From Anaerolineae bacterium (GTDB lineage Bacteria > Desulfobacterota > Desulfobacteria > Desulfobacterales > ETH-SRB1): a stretch of 33,753 nucleotides of DNA. The translations under genes were made by a program, and so were the position numbers. Shown piece after piece: positions 8,360-15,754 of this stretch. The stretch's first letter is position 1. Each line of letters begins with the position of its first letter. The stretch is from positions 1-33,753 of the forward strand of contig DATKWZ010000029.1 of NCBI GenBank assembly GCA_035529315.1, written 5' to 3'. The notes beneath the pieces were generated by a model. The model had not been told where the DNA came from. It saw only the letters and a list, made by a program, of their open reading frames with translations, and ran no database searches.

Positions 8360-8512
8360 TTAATTCATCTCCTGTCTTTAAGAAATTTTTACTAAAGAAT
8401 TATACATTGGTCAAACAAGTCTTTTTAAAATCGGATGGTATGCCCGCATGAACGCACCTGGTGTTTTACATCACGGAAATCGAAAGGGCAGGGGGCATTA
8501 AGACAAATCCGT

Positions 8513-8541
8513 TTGCCTTGACTATGCGGGACAGGTATAAT
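8513..8541 (+). promoter_or_regulatory. Candidate sigma-70 promoter for the sigma-54 activator
   Basis: TTGCCT (8513-8518), a 17-bp spacer and a perfect TATAAT (8536-8541). It lies 90 bp upstream of the activator start codon with a REP-like hairpin in the leader. No -24/-12 sigma-54 element was seen here. Confidence 0.5.
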
Positions 8542-8575
8542 ACATTGCAATTCAAACAAAATCCAAAAAAAACCG

Positions 8576-8599
8576 GATTCCCAGTTTCGCTGGAATGAC
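8576..8599. repeat. REP-like hairpin in the activator leader
   Basis: TTCCCAG-TTTCG-CTGGAA flanked by GA and TGAC, a version of the common ATTCCCGCTTTCGCGGGAATGAC intergenic repeat. It falls between the promoter at 8513-8541 and the start codon at 8632, so it would be transcribed in the 5' leader. Confidence 0.65.
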
Positions 8600-8631
8600 A
8601 GGAACAAAGCAAACCATTTTTGTAAACAATT

Positions 8632-10032
8632 ATGACTGAATCAAAGATTGAAAAAATTATTGCTATAAAGGAAAACCTGGAACGGGTTCTTGATAATCTC
8701 AAGGATGGAATCATAGCCCATGACATAAAAAGGCGTATATTTTTTTTCAACCATGAAGCTGAAAGAATTACGGGTTTAAGCAGAAAAGATGTTCTGGGAA
8801 GGGACTGTCACAAAGTATTCGGCGCTCCCTTTTGCGGTGAACGCTGTTCTTTCAGTAAAGACAGCCCTGAAATTATGGATAACTATGAATATACGATTAA
8901 CAGCTTAAACAAAAACGGCGAAATCAAGAACATTGAAATGTCGTTTAACAGGATGGATGACGAAAATGGAAAACTCTTTGGGGTTATTGCTTTCCTGAGA
9001 GACGTTACTGATATTTTGAGCCTGAAAATAAGAGCCGGCAAGCTAAACAGCTTTGCAGGCATCATAGGTAAGGACACAAAAATGCTCCAGGTTTTTCAGC
9101 AAATCAGAGATGTTGCCGGGTATAATTATCCGGTACATATTTCCGGAGAAACAGGCACAGGCAAAGAACTGGTTGCCGCGGCTATTCACAATGAAAGCCA
9201 AAGAAACGGGGCTCCATTCATTGCTATAAATTGCGGAGCTTTGCCGGAAAACCTTATAGAAAGTGAACTTTTTGGGCATGTTAAGGGAGCGTTTTCAGAT
9301 GCTATACGTGATAAAAAGGGGCGCTTTGAGCTGGCCGACAGGGGCACAATATTTCTGGATGAGGTTACAGAACTTTCAAAAAATGTGCAGGTCAAGCTTC
9401 TGAGATTTCTGCAGGAAGGTACATTTGAAAAGGTCGGCGGAGAAAAAACAATCTCTGTAAATATTCGGGTTATCAGCGCAACAAACAAAGACCTTAAAAA
9501 AGAGGTAGGAAATAAAAATTTCCGCGATGACCTGTATTACCGTTTAAATGTAATACCCATATCTATTCCTCCTCTCCGCGAACGAAAAAATGACATACCG
9601 CTTCTAATCGACCATTTTCTTAAACAGGCTGAGGAAGATTATAAGCAAAAACCTCTTGGAATATCTAAAGAAGCCATGTCCTTAATAATGGATTATGCCT
9701 GGCCGGGAAATGTTCGTGAGCTTCAAAATGCTATTCAGTTTGCCATTGTAAAATGCAGCGGCAGCTTAATTACTCCAAATGAACTCCCTGCTGATCTGAG
9801 AGATAATGAAAAACCTCTGTTAAGGCGCGGCTCTTCCAGGAAGCTTGACTTTGATACAATAAGATCTGCCCTTGAAAAAACAGGAGGGAATAAATCAAAG
9901 GCTGCCAAGCTTCTCGGGGTGGGAAGGGCCACATTATACAGATTTTTAAGCCAACATCCTAACATACTTAAATCTCAATCATTACAGAGCTCACCTTTAA
10001 GCCAGTCTTTAACTTCACCCTCGATAGAATAA
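8632..10032 (+). CDS. Sigma-54-dependent activator with PAS, AAA+ and Fis-type HTH domains
   Basis: 466 residues. An N-terminal PAS domain (about 15-130) contains three cysteines, C59-x8-C68-x3-C72. The AAA+ domain (about 140-375) has Walker A GETGTGKE from 172, Walker B GTIFLDEV and the arginine-finger region FRDDLYYRLNV. The sigma-54 contact loop reads GAFSDA (219-224) where most family members have GAFTGA. The C-terminal HTH (about 415-450, GGNKSKAAKLLGVGRATLYR) is Fis-like. Such proteins bind enhancers and use ATP to open sigma-54 promoters; the PAS cysteines could hold a metal or respond to redox, which is inference. The last 58 bp overlap the convergent 9975-10331 gene, so the Ser-rich tail may be a late addition. 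No good ribosome site precedes ATG 8632. Confidence 0.93.
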   Translation: MTESKIEKIIAIKENLERVLDNLKDGIIAHDIKRRIFFFNHEAERITGLSRKDVLGRDCHKVFGAPFCGERCSFSKDSPEIMDNYEYTINSLNKNGEIKNIEMSFNRMDDENGKLFGVIAFLRDVTDILSLKIRAGKLNSFAGIIGKDTKMLQVFQQIRDVAGYNYPVHISGETGTGKELVAAAIHNESQRNGAPFIAINCGALPENLIESELFGHVKGAFSDAIRDKKGRFELADRGTIFLDEVTELSKNVQVKLLRFLQEGTFEKVGGEKTISVNIRVISATNKDLKKEVGNKNFRDDLYYRLNVIPISIPPLRERKNDIPLLIDHFLKQAEEDYKQKPLGISKEAMSLIMDYAWPGNVRELQNAIQFAIVKCSGSLITPNELPADLRDNEKPLLRRGSSRKLDFDTIRSALEKTGGNKSKAAKLLGVGRATLYRFLSQHPNILKSQSLQSSPLSQSLTSPSIE

Positions 10033-10331
10033 ACGCCTTCATTATGACCTGTTGACTCCAGGAACCGGTTTTTTAACCATTCGGGCATCTTTATTGTAGC
10101 AAGCTCAACCCCTTCTTCAATGTTGCGACGTATAAGGTATATTACCGGCTCATGCCATGTATTTACCACAAAATAAGTAGAAAAATCTCTCTTTGATCTT
10201 ATTACGTTTTTACCCGCTACCGCATTATTACCCCATTCCAGATAAAGTATTACAGCCATTTCCGGCGTCATTTCCCAGTCTATATCATTTAACAGATCAA
10301 GATTATTTCTTATATCCTCTAATTTCAACAT
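9975..10331 (-). CDS. DVU0772-like small protein of unknown function
   Basis: 118 residues, cytoplasmic, acidic. The N-terminal pattern DIDWEMTPEMAVILYLEWGNN, followed by NVIRSKRDFSTYFVVNTW and a C-terminal GVYSIEGEVKDWLK, resembles the DVU0772 family of sulfate-reducing and related deltaproteobacteria (from memory, not checked by search). Function is not known. ATG 10331 follows a near-perfect ribosome site, AAAGGAGGTG. The 3' end overlaps the convergent activator by 58 bp. A 20-bp perfect palindrome lies about 140 bp upstream and may belong to its control region. Confidence 0.8.
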   Translation of the reverse strand: MLKLEDIRNNLDLLNDIDWEMTPEMAVILYLEWGNNAVAGKNVIRSKRDFSTYFVVNTWHEPVIYLIRRNIEEGVELATIKMPEWLKNRFLESTGHNEGVYSIEGEVKDWLKGELCND

Positions 10332-10439
10332 GCTGCACCTCCTTTGGATTGTTATTTAACACATTAAAATGCATGATATGTGCCATTGATAACGAAAACT
10401 CCAATAATGAAATAACCTCTTGAATTAAAATAAGATATT

Positions 10440-10498
10440 GAGACATCTATTATAAACGGAAAGATATCTGAAATTGTATCATGATACAATTATGTCTC
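10440..10498. promoter_or_regulatory. Nested palindromes, candidate operator
   Basis: A perfect 20-bp palindrome, AATTGTATCATGATACAATT (10472-10491), lies inside a wider inverted repeat, GAGACAT (10440-10446) and ATGTCTC (10492-10498). It is in the 297-bp gap between the DVU0772-like gene and the 3' end of fxsA. No T run follows, so it does not look like a terminator; a dimeric repressor site is the simpler reading. The rest of the gap shows nothing I can name. Confidence 0.5.
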
Positions 10499-10628
10499 TA
10501 ATTAAAAAAATGAGACAGCCAAAGTTCCTCTTTCAAATATGAAATGCGGGAGTTTGGGGACATTAAAGCATTGGACAAGTGTGCGTTCGATGCGCATGGC
10601 CAGGATGTTTGAGCAATCAGAAGAAATG

Positions 10629-11027
10629 TTATCCAGGAAAGCGGCCGATATGTATGGTCTGATTCTTGATCCACTCGTCAAATTTAGCTCTTAAATATCT
10701 TTTAAAGTGGTATCTGGTTACAGGAAAAAGCAGCAGCAGTCCGGCAATATCGGTGATGAAACCGGGGGTTAAAAGAACAATTCCCGCTAAAAATATTATA
10801 AAGGCGTCAACCAGATCTTCTGTCGGCGTTATTCCCTGCTGAAGACCGGTTTTAATGCGGATCATGGTTTGAAGACCCTGTATGCGGGCAAGGTTTGCGC
10901 CCACGAAAGCGGTTATGATTACCACTAACACCGTGTTTAAAGCTCCTATGGAATGTCCTACCTTTATCAGCAGGTATATTTCAGCAACCGGTATCAGGGT
11001 GAAGGCTAGAAAAAGTTTTAAAAGCAT
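10629..11027 (-). CDS. fxsA: FxsA family inner-membrane protein
   Basis: 132 residues with three hydrophobic helices: an N-terminal one (LFLAFTLIPVAEIYLLIKV), one around 30-45 and one around 75-105 that contains the family-typical LTPGFITDIAGLLLL. The GxxxARxQG-type stretch NLARIQGLQTM is also present. FxsA in E. coli reduces exclusion of phage T7 by the F plasmid; its ordinary cellular role is unclear. The length is close to the family norm. ATG 11027 is preceded by AAAGGAAAC. It appears to be a single-gene unit with no partner. Confidence 0.85.
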   Translation of the reverse strand: MLLKLFLAFTLIPVAEIYLLIKVGHSIGALNTVLVVIITAFVGANLARIQGLQTMIRIKTGLQQGITPTEDLVDAFIIFLAGIVLLTPGFITDIAGLLLLFPVTRYHFKRYLRAKFDEWIKNQTIHIGRFPG

Positions 11028-11131
11028 GTAGTTTCCTTTGTTTAAGTTAAAATATGCCCATGATAATTATTTATGTCAAGTTTTTTAAGCAAGCGGAATA
11101 TGGGGACAATCCATAAATAAGTAAGCAACTC

Positions 11132-11273
11132 GAGACCTTTGCAAAACGCCCCCTTTTGCCCAATTTCGGCGTCAGGCTCAAATTTTAAGCCTCGAAATAC
11201 TCAATGTATTCCTACGTTTACAATTTTCGCCTTCCTTGAACTTAAACAAAATTGAGCATTTTTCCAAGGTCTC
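11132..11273. mobile_element. MITE-like element with GAGACCTT terminal inverted repeats
   Basis: A 142-bp stretch begins GAGACCTTTGCAAAA and ends TTTTTCCAAGGTCTC, giving matching 8-base tips (GAGACCTT/AAGGTCTC) and further partial pairing. The interior has no gene; a minus-strand frame across it (11201-11488) runs into the next gene and has no start support. AACT occurs on both sides within one base of the tips, a possible but uncertain target duplication. It fills most of the 336-bp gap between fxsA and the beta-helix gene. Confidence 0.55.
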
Positions 11274-11363
11274 AACTTGACATGTAGATATATTATTGAT
11301 AGGAATTTTGCATAATATTCCCCCCATGTTCCGCCCCCCATATTCTGCTGTGGAAGGATTAAT

Positions 11364-12596
11364 ATGAAAAACACGAGCGTTTTGAAAATTGAGAACCTGA
11401 TAAAAAAGGGTGTAAAAATTCCAAATCCTGGTGGTGTTGAGATAGGTGACGATGTAAACATTGACAGGATTTCAGGAAATGGGACCATAATTTATTCAGG
11501 TTGTAAAATTTTCGGCAGTTCAACCCTTATAGCTCATGGGGCTAAGCTGGGATATGAGGGGCCGGTTACTGTTGAGAACTGTCAGATCGGGTCGCTGGTT
11601 AATCTTAACGCGGGTTTTTTCAAGGATGCTGTATTTTTAGGCGGAGTGTCTGTTGGTTCCGGTTCTCATATAAGAGAAGGAACCATACTTGAGGAAGAAT
11701 CAAGGATAGCTCACACAGTTGGTTTAAAGCAGACCATTTTATTCCCGTTCGTAACCCTGGGCAGCCTTATCAATTTTTGCGATTGCCTGATGTCCGGTGG
11801 AACAAGCCGGAAAAATCACAGCGAGGTCGGCAGCTCATACATTCATTTTAATTATACCCCTGATCAGGACAAGGCCACCCCATCCCTTATCGGTGATGTG
11901 CCGAGCGGCGTAATGCTGAACCAGAACCCGATTTTTCTTGGAGGGCAGGGGGGTCTTGCAGGCCCGTGCCGCCTTGCGTTCGGCACTGTGGTGGCTGCCG
12001 GCATAATATGCAGAAAAGATGAACTCAGGCCGCAACGCCTTATTTTCGATAAGCCGGTAAATGGTGAAAACATTGTATTTACCCCGAACGCATATAAAGG
12101 CATTAAAAGAATAGTTACAAACAACATTATATATATGGCAAATCTTATTGCCCTTATGCAGTGGTATATTTATGTTCGCACGCAGTTTATTTCAGATGAT
12201 TTCCCAGAGCCTCTTTTTGTTGGTTTAAAAGAAAAACTAAACATGGCAATTAATGAACGGATAAAAAGGTTTAAAGATTTATGTGATAAAATGCCGGATA
12301 CTGCGGATGACAGGCCGTCTTCGATTGTTGCAAGGCAAAAGCATGAGCTTTATAGTATGCGGACTGAGCTGGAAGAATCTTTTGGAGAGCTTCGCGACAA
12401 TGCGGGTGATCAAGCCTTAAGAGATGTTTTTCTTGAAAAAATAGATACAGGCATAAAAAAATCAGGCAGGGATTATATTACCGTTATAAAGGGGCTTGAG
12501 ACCAAAGATTCAAAAACCGGAACCATGTGGCTTCAGGACATTGTTTATGACATAACCATGAAACTGCTTGAAATTATTCCATCTTTCAGAGATTAG
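11364..12596 (+). CDS. Left-handed beta-helix GlmU-like protein without nucleotidyltransferase domain
   Basis: 410 residues. From residue 20 to about 240 the sequence shows hexapeptide-repeat character (VEIGDDVNID, GTIIYSGCKI, VTVENCQIGS, VSVGSGSHIR), followed by a conserved loop with HFNYTP, ATPSLIGDVPSGV, FLGGQGGLAGP and FGTVVAAG. This resembles the acetyltransferase half of GlmU and proteins annotated as UDP-GlcNAc pyrophosphorylase. The N-terminal GxGxGTRM loop of a sugar-nucleotide transferase is absent. The C-terminal 170 residues are helical and unfamiliar. The gene sits 30 bp upstream of glmM, so a role in amino-sugar activation is a reasonable inference. The start ATG 11364 follows GAAGGATTAAT. 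There is no signal peptide. Confidence 0.75.
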   Translation: MKNTSVLKIENLIKKGVKIPNPGGVEIGDDVNIDRISGNGTIIYSGCKIFGSSTLIAHGAKLGYEGPVTVENCQIGSLVNLNAGFFKDAVFLGGVSVGSGSHIREGTILEEESRIAHTVGLKQTILFPFVTLGSLINFCDCLMSGGTSRKNHSEVGSSYIHFNYTPDQDKATPSLIGDVPSGVMLNQNPIFLGGQGGLAGPCRLAFGTVVAAGIICRKDELRPQRLIFDKPVNGENIVFTPNAYKGIKRIVTNNIIYMANLIALMQWYIYVRTQFISDDFPEPLFVGLKEKLNMAINERIKRFKDLCDKMPDTADDRPSSIVARQKHELYSMRTELEESFGELRDNAGDQALRDVFLEKIDTGIKKSGRDYITVIKGLETKDSKTGTMWLQDIVYDITMKLLEIIPSFRD

Positions 12597-12597
12597 T

Positions 12598-12611
12598 GTG
12601 TTAAGTGTTAG
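12598..12611 (+). repeat. Short heptanucleotide repeat remnant
   Basis: GTGTTAA followed directly by GTGTTAG. It uses the same seven-base unit as the larger repeats at 14751, 17262 and 23763 and lies in the 30-bp gap before glmM, just upstream of the ribosome site GGAAGAG. Confidence 0.45.
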
Positions 12612-12626
12612 GTAAAGGAAGAGTAA

Positions 12627-13979
12627 ATGGGCAAACTATTCGGCACCGACGGCATAAGGGGTATGGCAAATGAATATCCGATAACACCTGAAACAGCTGT
12701 AGCCGTGGGCAGGGCAATCGCGTCATTTTTTAAGAAAAAAAGGGATGTGTCCGGTATAATCATTGGAAAGGATACCAGGATATCCGGGTATATGCTGGAA
12801 TATGCGTTAGTTTCCGGAATCTGTTCAATGGGTGTGGACGCATATCTTACAGGCGTTCTCCCAACCCCCGGCATAGCCTTTTTAACCGCTTCAACCCATG
12901 CTGTCGCCGGAATTGTGATATCTGCATCCCATAATCCCTTTTATGATAATGGAATAAAGATATTTAAAGGAGACGGCTTTAAGCTTTCAGATAAGGAAGA
13001 GGAGGAGATCGAAAGGCTTGTGCTTGGCCATGAAACAGTTTCAGCCTCAAAACAGATACAAAATACAGGCAATGTTTATAAAATCGATGATGCTGAAGAA
13101 AGTTACTGCGCTTTTCTTAAAACCGCAATTGCGCGGGACAACCCCTTCAAAGGGATTAAGATCATCATGGATTGTTCAAATGGTGCGACATATCGTGTTG
13201 CGCCTAAACTGTTTGCAGGCCTTGGCGCAAACGTAGAATCCATCTTTATCAATCCTGATGGAAAAAATATAAATGATAACTGCGGGTCCCAGCATCCGGA
13301 AATCCTGAGTAAAAAGGTTGTTGAAAAAGGGGCTGACATCGGACTTGCCTTTGACGGCGACGGCGACAGGCTTATTGCGGTTGATGAAAAAGGGAATATT
13401 TTAACCGGCGACCAGATGATTTTCATCTGCGCAGCGGTCATGAAGCAAAAAGGGGAGCTTAAAAACAATCTGGTTGTAAGTACTGTTATGAGCAATATCG
13501 GGCTTAAACTTGCTTTAAAAGATATAGGCATAGAGCATGTTGCCGCGGATGTGGGAGACCGTTATGTTGCGGAAAAGATGATTTCATCCAAAGCTGTTTT
13601 AGGAGGCGAAGAATCAGGCCACATGATCTTTTTGAACCATCAGACAACAGGTGATGGGCTTCTTGCCGCTATAAAGCTGATCGAAGCTGCTAAAATGGAA
13701 TCAAAACCTGTTTCAACCCTCGGCAAAAAAATGACCCTGTTTCCACAGGTTCTTGTCAGTGTTAAAGTAAAGAGCAAGCCTGATATCTGCTCGATTCCTG
13801 TTATCAAAGAGGCGATAAAATCGGTTGAAACAAGCCTGGGTAAAAAGGGCAGGGTGCTTGTTCGTTATTCAGGCACCCAGCCCCTTTGCAGAATAATGGT
13901 TGAGGGGCCGGGCATGGATGAAACCAGCATGTACTGTAAACAGATAGCAGATACAGTACAGGAAAAAATAGGAGTTTGA
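12627..13979 (+). CDS. glmM: Phosphoglucosamine mutase GlmM
   Basis: 450 residues, standard length. All four phosphohexomutase landmarks are visible: the N-terminal GTDGIRG, the phosphoserine loop ISASHNP with catalytic Ser101, the metal loop FDGDGDR, the sugar-specificity loop GGEESGH and the C-terminal phosphate-binding RYSGTQPLCR. GlmM converts glucosamine-6-phosphate to glucosamine-1-phosphate, the step feeding UDP-GlcNAc for peptidoglycan and lipid A; it acts in the cytoplasm and needs phosphorylation of the active serine. It lies directly downstream of the GlmU-like beta-helix gene and is closed by a strong terminator at 13979-14014. ATG 12627 follows GGAAGAGTAA. Confidence 0.97.
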   Translation: MGKLFGTDGIRGMANEYPITPETAVAVGRAIASFFKKKRDVSGIIIGKDTRISGYMLEYALVSGICSMGVDAYLTGVLPTPGIAFLTASTHAVAGIVISASHNPFYDNGIKIFKGDGFKLSDKEEEEIERLVLGHETVSASKQIQNTGNVYKIDDAEESYCAFLKTAIARDNPFKGIKIIMDCSNGATYRVAPKLFAGLGANVESIFINPDGKNINDNCGSQHPEILSKKVVEKGADIGLAFDGDGDRLIAVDEKGNILTGDQMIFICAAVMKQKGELKNNLVVSTVMSNIGLKLALKDIGIEHVAADVGDRYVAEKMISSKAVLGGEESGHMIFLNHQTTGDGLLAAIKLIEAAKMESKPVSTLGKKMTLFPQVLVSVKVKSKPDICSIPVIKEAIKSVETSLGKKGRVLVRYSGTQPLCRIMVEGPGMDETSMYCKQIADTVQEKIGV

Positions 13980-14014
13980 AGTGCCTGAAGTAAGCTCACT
14001 TCAGGCACTTTTTT
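13979..14014 (+). terminator. Strong rho-independent terminator of glmM
   Basis: GTGCCTGAAGT (13981-13991), loop AAGCTC, then the exact complement ACTTCAGGCAC (13998-14008) and six T. Two A/T pairs extend the stem at its base. The stem begins at the glmM stop codon. On the minus strand it could also end transcription of the convergent Bax-inhibitor gene's neighbour, but the T run favours glmM. Confidence 0.93.
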
Positions 14015-14018
14015 AAAG

Positions 14019-14720
14019 CTATCTTCTGTCTCCTAATATTCTAAGCAGCATAAGAAACAGGTTGATAAAGTCCAGATATAATGTAAGGGCGCCCATAATC
14101 GCCCCTTTTCTGACGACTCCTGCCTCAAGATCAGCGGGCTGTGTAAGGGCCATTTGTTTCAGTTTTTGCGTGTCATACGCGGTTAAACCGACAAAAACAA
14201 AGACACCTATATAGCTGATGATCAGACTCATTCCAGAGCTGCGGATAAACATATTAACAAGAGATGCTATGATAATTCCGATAAGCCCCATGGCCATGAA
14301 ACCGCCAAGCGAGGTAAGATCACGTTTTGTAACCATACCGTATATGCTGCATGAAACAAAGGTTGCAGCACAGATAAAAAATGTCGATGCAATGGATGAA
14401 CTGGTATAAACAAGGAATATAAAGGACAGTGTAGCCCCGTTTAATGCCGCATAAAGTATAAACAGGGCTGTCGCGGTTGAGGCCTGAATTTTTTGTACCC
14501 TTGCGCTTAAATAAAAAACAAGGGCTAATTCGCCTATTATAAGCCCAAAAAACAAAACCTTATTTCCATAAATAAGTCTTATCATGTTCGGGCTGCTTGA
14601 AACATAAAACGCGATAAAACCTGTAAGGCTAAGTCCAATGGCCATCCAGTTATATACGCTGCGAATAAATTCATTAACTATGACCTGAGTTTGTGCTCTA
14701 TCTGTTGATACGAATTGCAT
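14019..14720 (-). CDS. Bax inhibitor-1/YccA (TMBIM) family membrane protein
   Basis: 233 residues with seven hydrophobic helices spread over the whole chain, the normal architecture. The family signature is present near the C terminus: VFVGLTAYDTQKLKQM followed by GALTLYLDFINLFLMLLRILGDRR, containing the acidic residues linked to pH-sensed calcium leak in the B. subtilis homologue YetJ. Expected location is the inner membrane. Its role in bacteria is not settled; E. coli relatives interact with FtsH quality control. ATG 14720 is preceded by CAGGAGGCAATA. It is monocistronic and convergent with glmM, with the shared hairpin at 13979-14014 between them. Confidence 0.93.
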   Translation of the reverse strand: MQFVSTDRAQTQVIVNEFIRSVYNWMAIGLSLTGFIAFYVSSSPNMIRLIYGNKVLFFGLIIGELALVFYLSARVQKIQASTATALFILYAALNGATLSFIFLVYTSSSIASTFFICAATFVSCSIYGMVTKRDLTSLGGFMAMGLIGIIIASLVNMFIRSSGMSLIISYIGVFVFVGLTAYDTQKLKQMALTQPADLEAGVVRKGAIMGALTLYLDFINLFLMLLRILGDRR

Positions 14721-14750
14721 TATTGCCTCCTGAAAATGTTATAATGTGCT

Positions 14751-14808
14751 TTAAGTGTTGCGTATTAAGTATTTGATAAAACAAGAAATTACTTCAACCT
14801 AACACGTT
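14751..14808. repeat. Degenerate copy of the heptad/inverted intergenic repeat
   Basis: Contains TTAAGTGTT, a central TTGATAAAACA and a right arm CAACCTAACAC, in the same order as in the copies at 17262-17380 and 23763-23870. The left heptads have decayed. It lies upstream of the Bax-inhibitor gene and before the 101-residue orphan. Confidence 0.5.
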
Positions 14809-14941
14809 TCATAAATACTGTATTAATAATACATAACTCAAGTTTCGCACCCTTTAAAAATTTATTTTGACCCTGTGCGAAAATTAAGTACATAATAATA
14901 CAATTTTAAACTATTTCAAGCCTGTAATTACTGGAAAAATT

Positions 14942-15247
14942 ATGAAACCTGAACAATTATATCAAAACCTGACAGAGATCGCTGAAAAACTGAATATTAA
15001 AGTATCAGAGAAAAATCTTCATAAAACAGGCATATATATTCGAAGTGGATTCTGCAAGGTTAAAAACAAAGATCTTTTTATAATTGATAAGCACCTGCCG
15101 GTTTTTAAAAAAAATATAATTCTGGCTGAGCTTTTAAATAAAATGCCGCTTGAAAATATTTATATAATGCCTGTGGTGCGCGATTTTGTGGATAAGCATA
15201 AACAGGCTGAAAGAGAAGAGGGTTCTGCGGATTTAAACGGCTCCTGA
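14942..15247 (+). CDS. Small hypothetical protein
   Basis: 101 residues, basic, soluble, with a single Cys (GFCKVKNK). The pattern suggests alternating helices and strands (TGIYIRSGFCKVKNKDLFII). No domain is recognised. The coding potential is reasonable: ordinary amino-acid composition, no competing frame, and a plausible though weak ribosome site (CTGGAAAAATT). The C-terminal tail is charged. It stands alone between two repeat-rich gaps, so context gives no clue to its function. Confidence 0.55.
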   Translation: MKPEQLYQNLTEIAEKLNIKVSEKNLHKTGIYIRSGFCKVKNKDLFIIDKHLPVFKKNIILAELLNKMPLENIYIMPVVRDFVDKHKQAEREEGSADLNGS

Positions 15248-15346
15248 CAAGGATTGGTAGGACTTGACGCATAAGTTTACATAATATACCTTATCGGTCG
15301 TTATATAAATTTATGAATTATACTAATTTTTAGAAAGCGCCGCTCC

Positions 15347-15533
15347 AGGTATAATTAAATTTAAACCAGGAAAAACTCACATATAAGAAATCGTAAATAA
15401 AGAACAGTCCATAACCAAAATAATAATTGTGACAATCCGATGATTTTTTATAAATAATAATATCGTGCAAGGTTCTTTCTTAACGATTTCTAATACGTTC
15501 AGACAATTCCCTGTTTTAAATTTAATTATACCT
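15347..15533. mobile_element. 187-bp inverted-repeat element (MITE-like or long-hairpin RNA)
   Basis: The ends AGGTATAATTAAATTTAAA and TTTAAATTTAATTATACCT are exact complements over 19 bases, and pairing continues with one mismatch for five more (CCAGG/CCTGT side). About 17-20 bases further in, AGAAATCGTAAATAAAGAAC pairs with GTTCTTTCTTAACGATTTCT at 18 of 20 positions. The arms are almost equal in length, so the whole element could fold as one long interrupted hairpin. There is no open frame inside. It lies in the 507-bp gap upstream of xseA. Confidence 0.65.
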
Positions 15534-15567
15534 AAAGCTGATGAATTCGTAAAAAGCTAAGTTATGC

Positions 15568-15667
15568 CGCTTCGCGTGATGAAATCGCTTCGCGCCGCCA
15601 GTTTATAAATTGGCAGAATTCCTTATTCAAAATTCGATGTTGGACGTTCGATGTTCGATGTTCATAG
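15568..15667. repeat. Direct repeats and TTCGATG heptads upstream of xseA
   Basis: CGCTTCGCG occurs twice (15568-15576, 15586-15594). From 15633 to 15667 there are five consecutive seven-base units: TTCGATG, TTGGACG, TTCGATG, TTCGATG and TTCATAG. This is a second heptanucleotide tandem repeat with a different unit from the GTGTTAG copies. Together with the inverted element at 15347-15533 it fills the gap before xseA; I see no convincing promoter there. Confidence 0.6.
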
Positions 15668-15754
15668 CCTTTTAGATTGACGCTGTGTTTATAGTTATTG
15701 AATGATTTTTCAAGCTGTGATAGATATATAAATAAATCGAAATGACAGATAACA

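Noticed and set aside
8425..8750. Two overlapping minus-strand frames upstream of the sigma-54 activator
   Set aside because: They cross its promoter, a REP hairpin and its first codons; no coding character.
10590..10694. 34-codon frame starting MRMARMFEQ
   Set aside because: Overlaps the 3' end of fxsA in antisense and has no ribosome site; amino-acid look alone is not enough.
11201..11488. Minus-strand frame of 95 codons
   Set aside because: Spans the MITE-like element and the start of the beta-helix gene; composition is that of a shadow frame.
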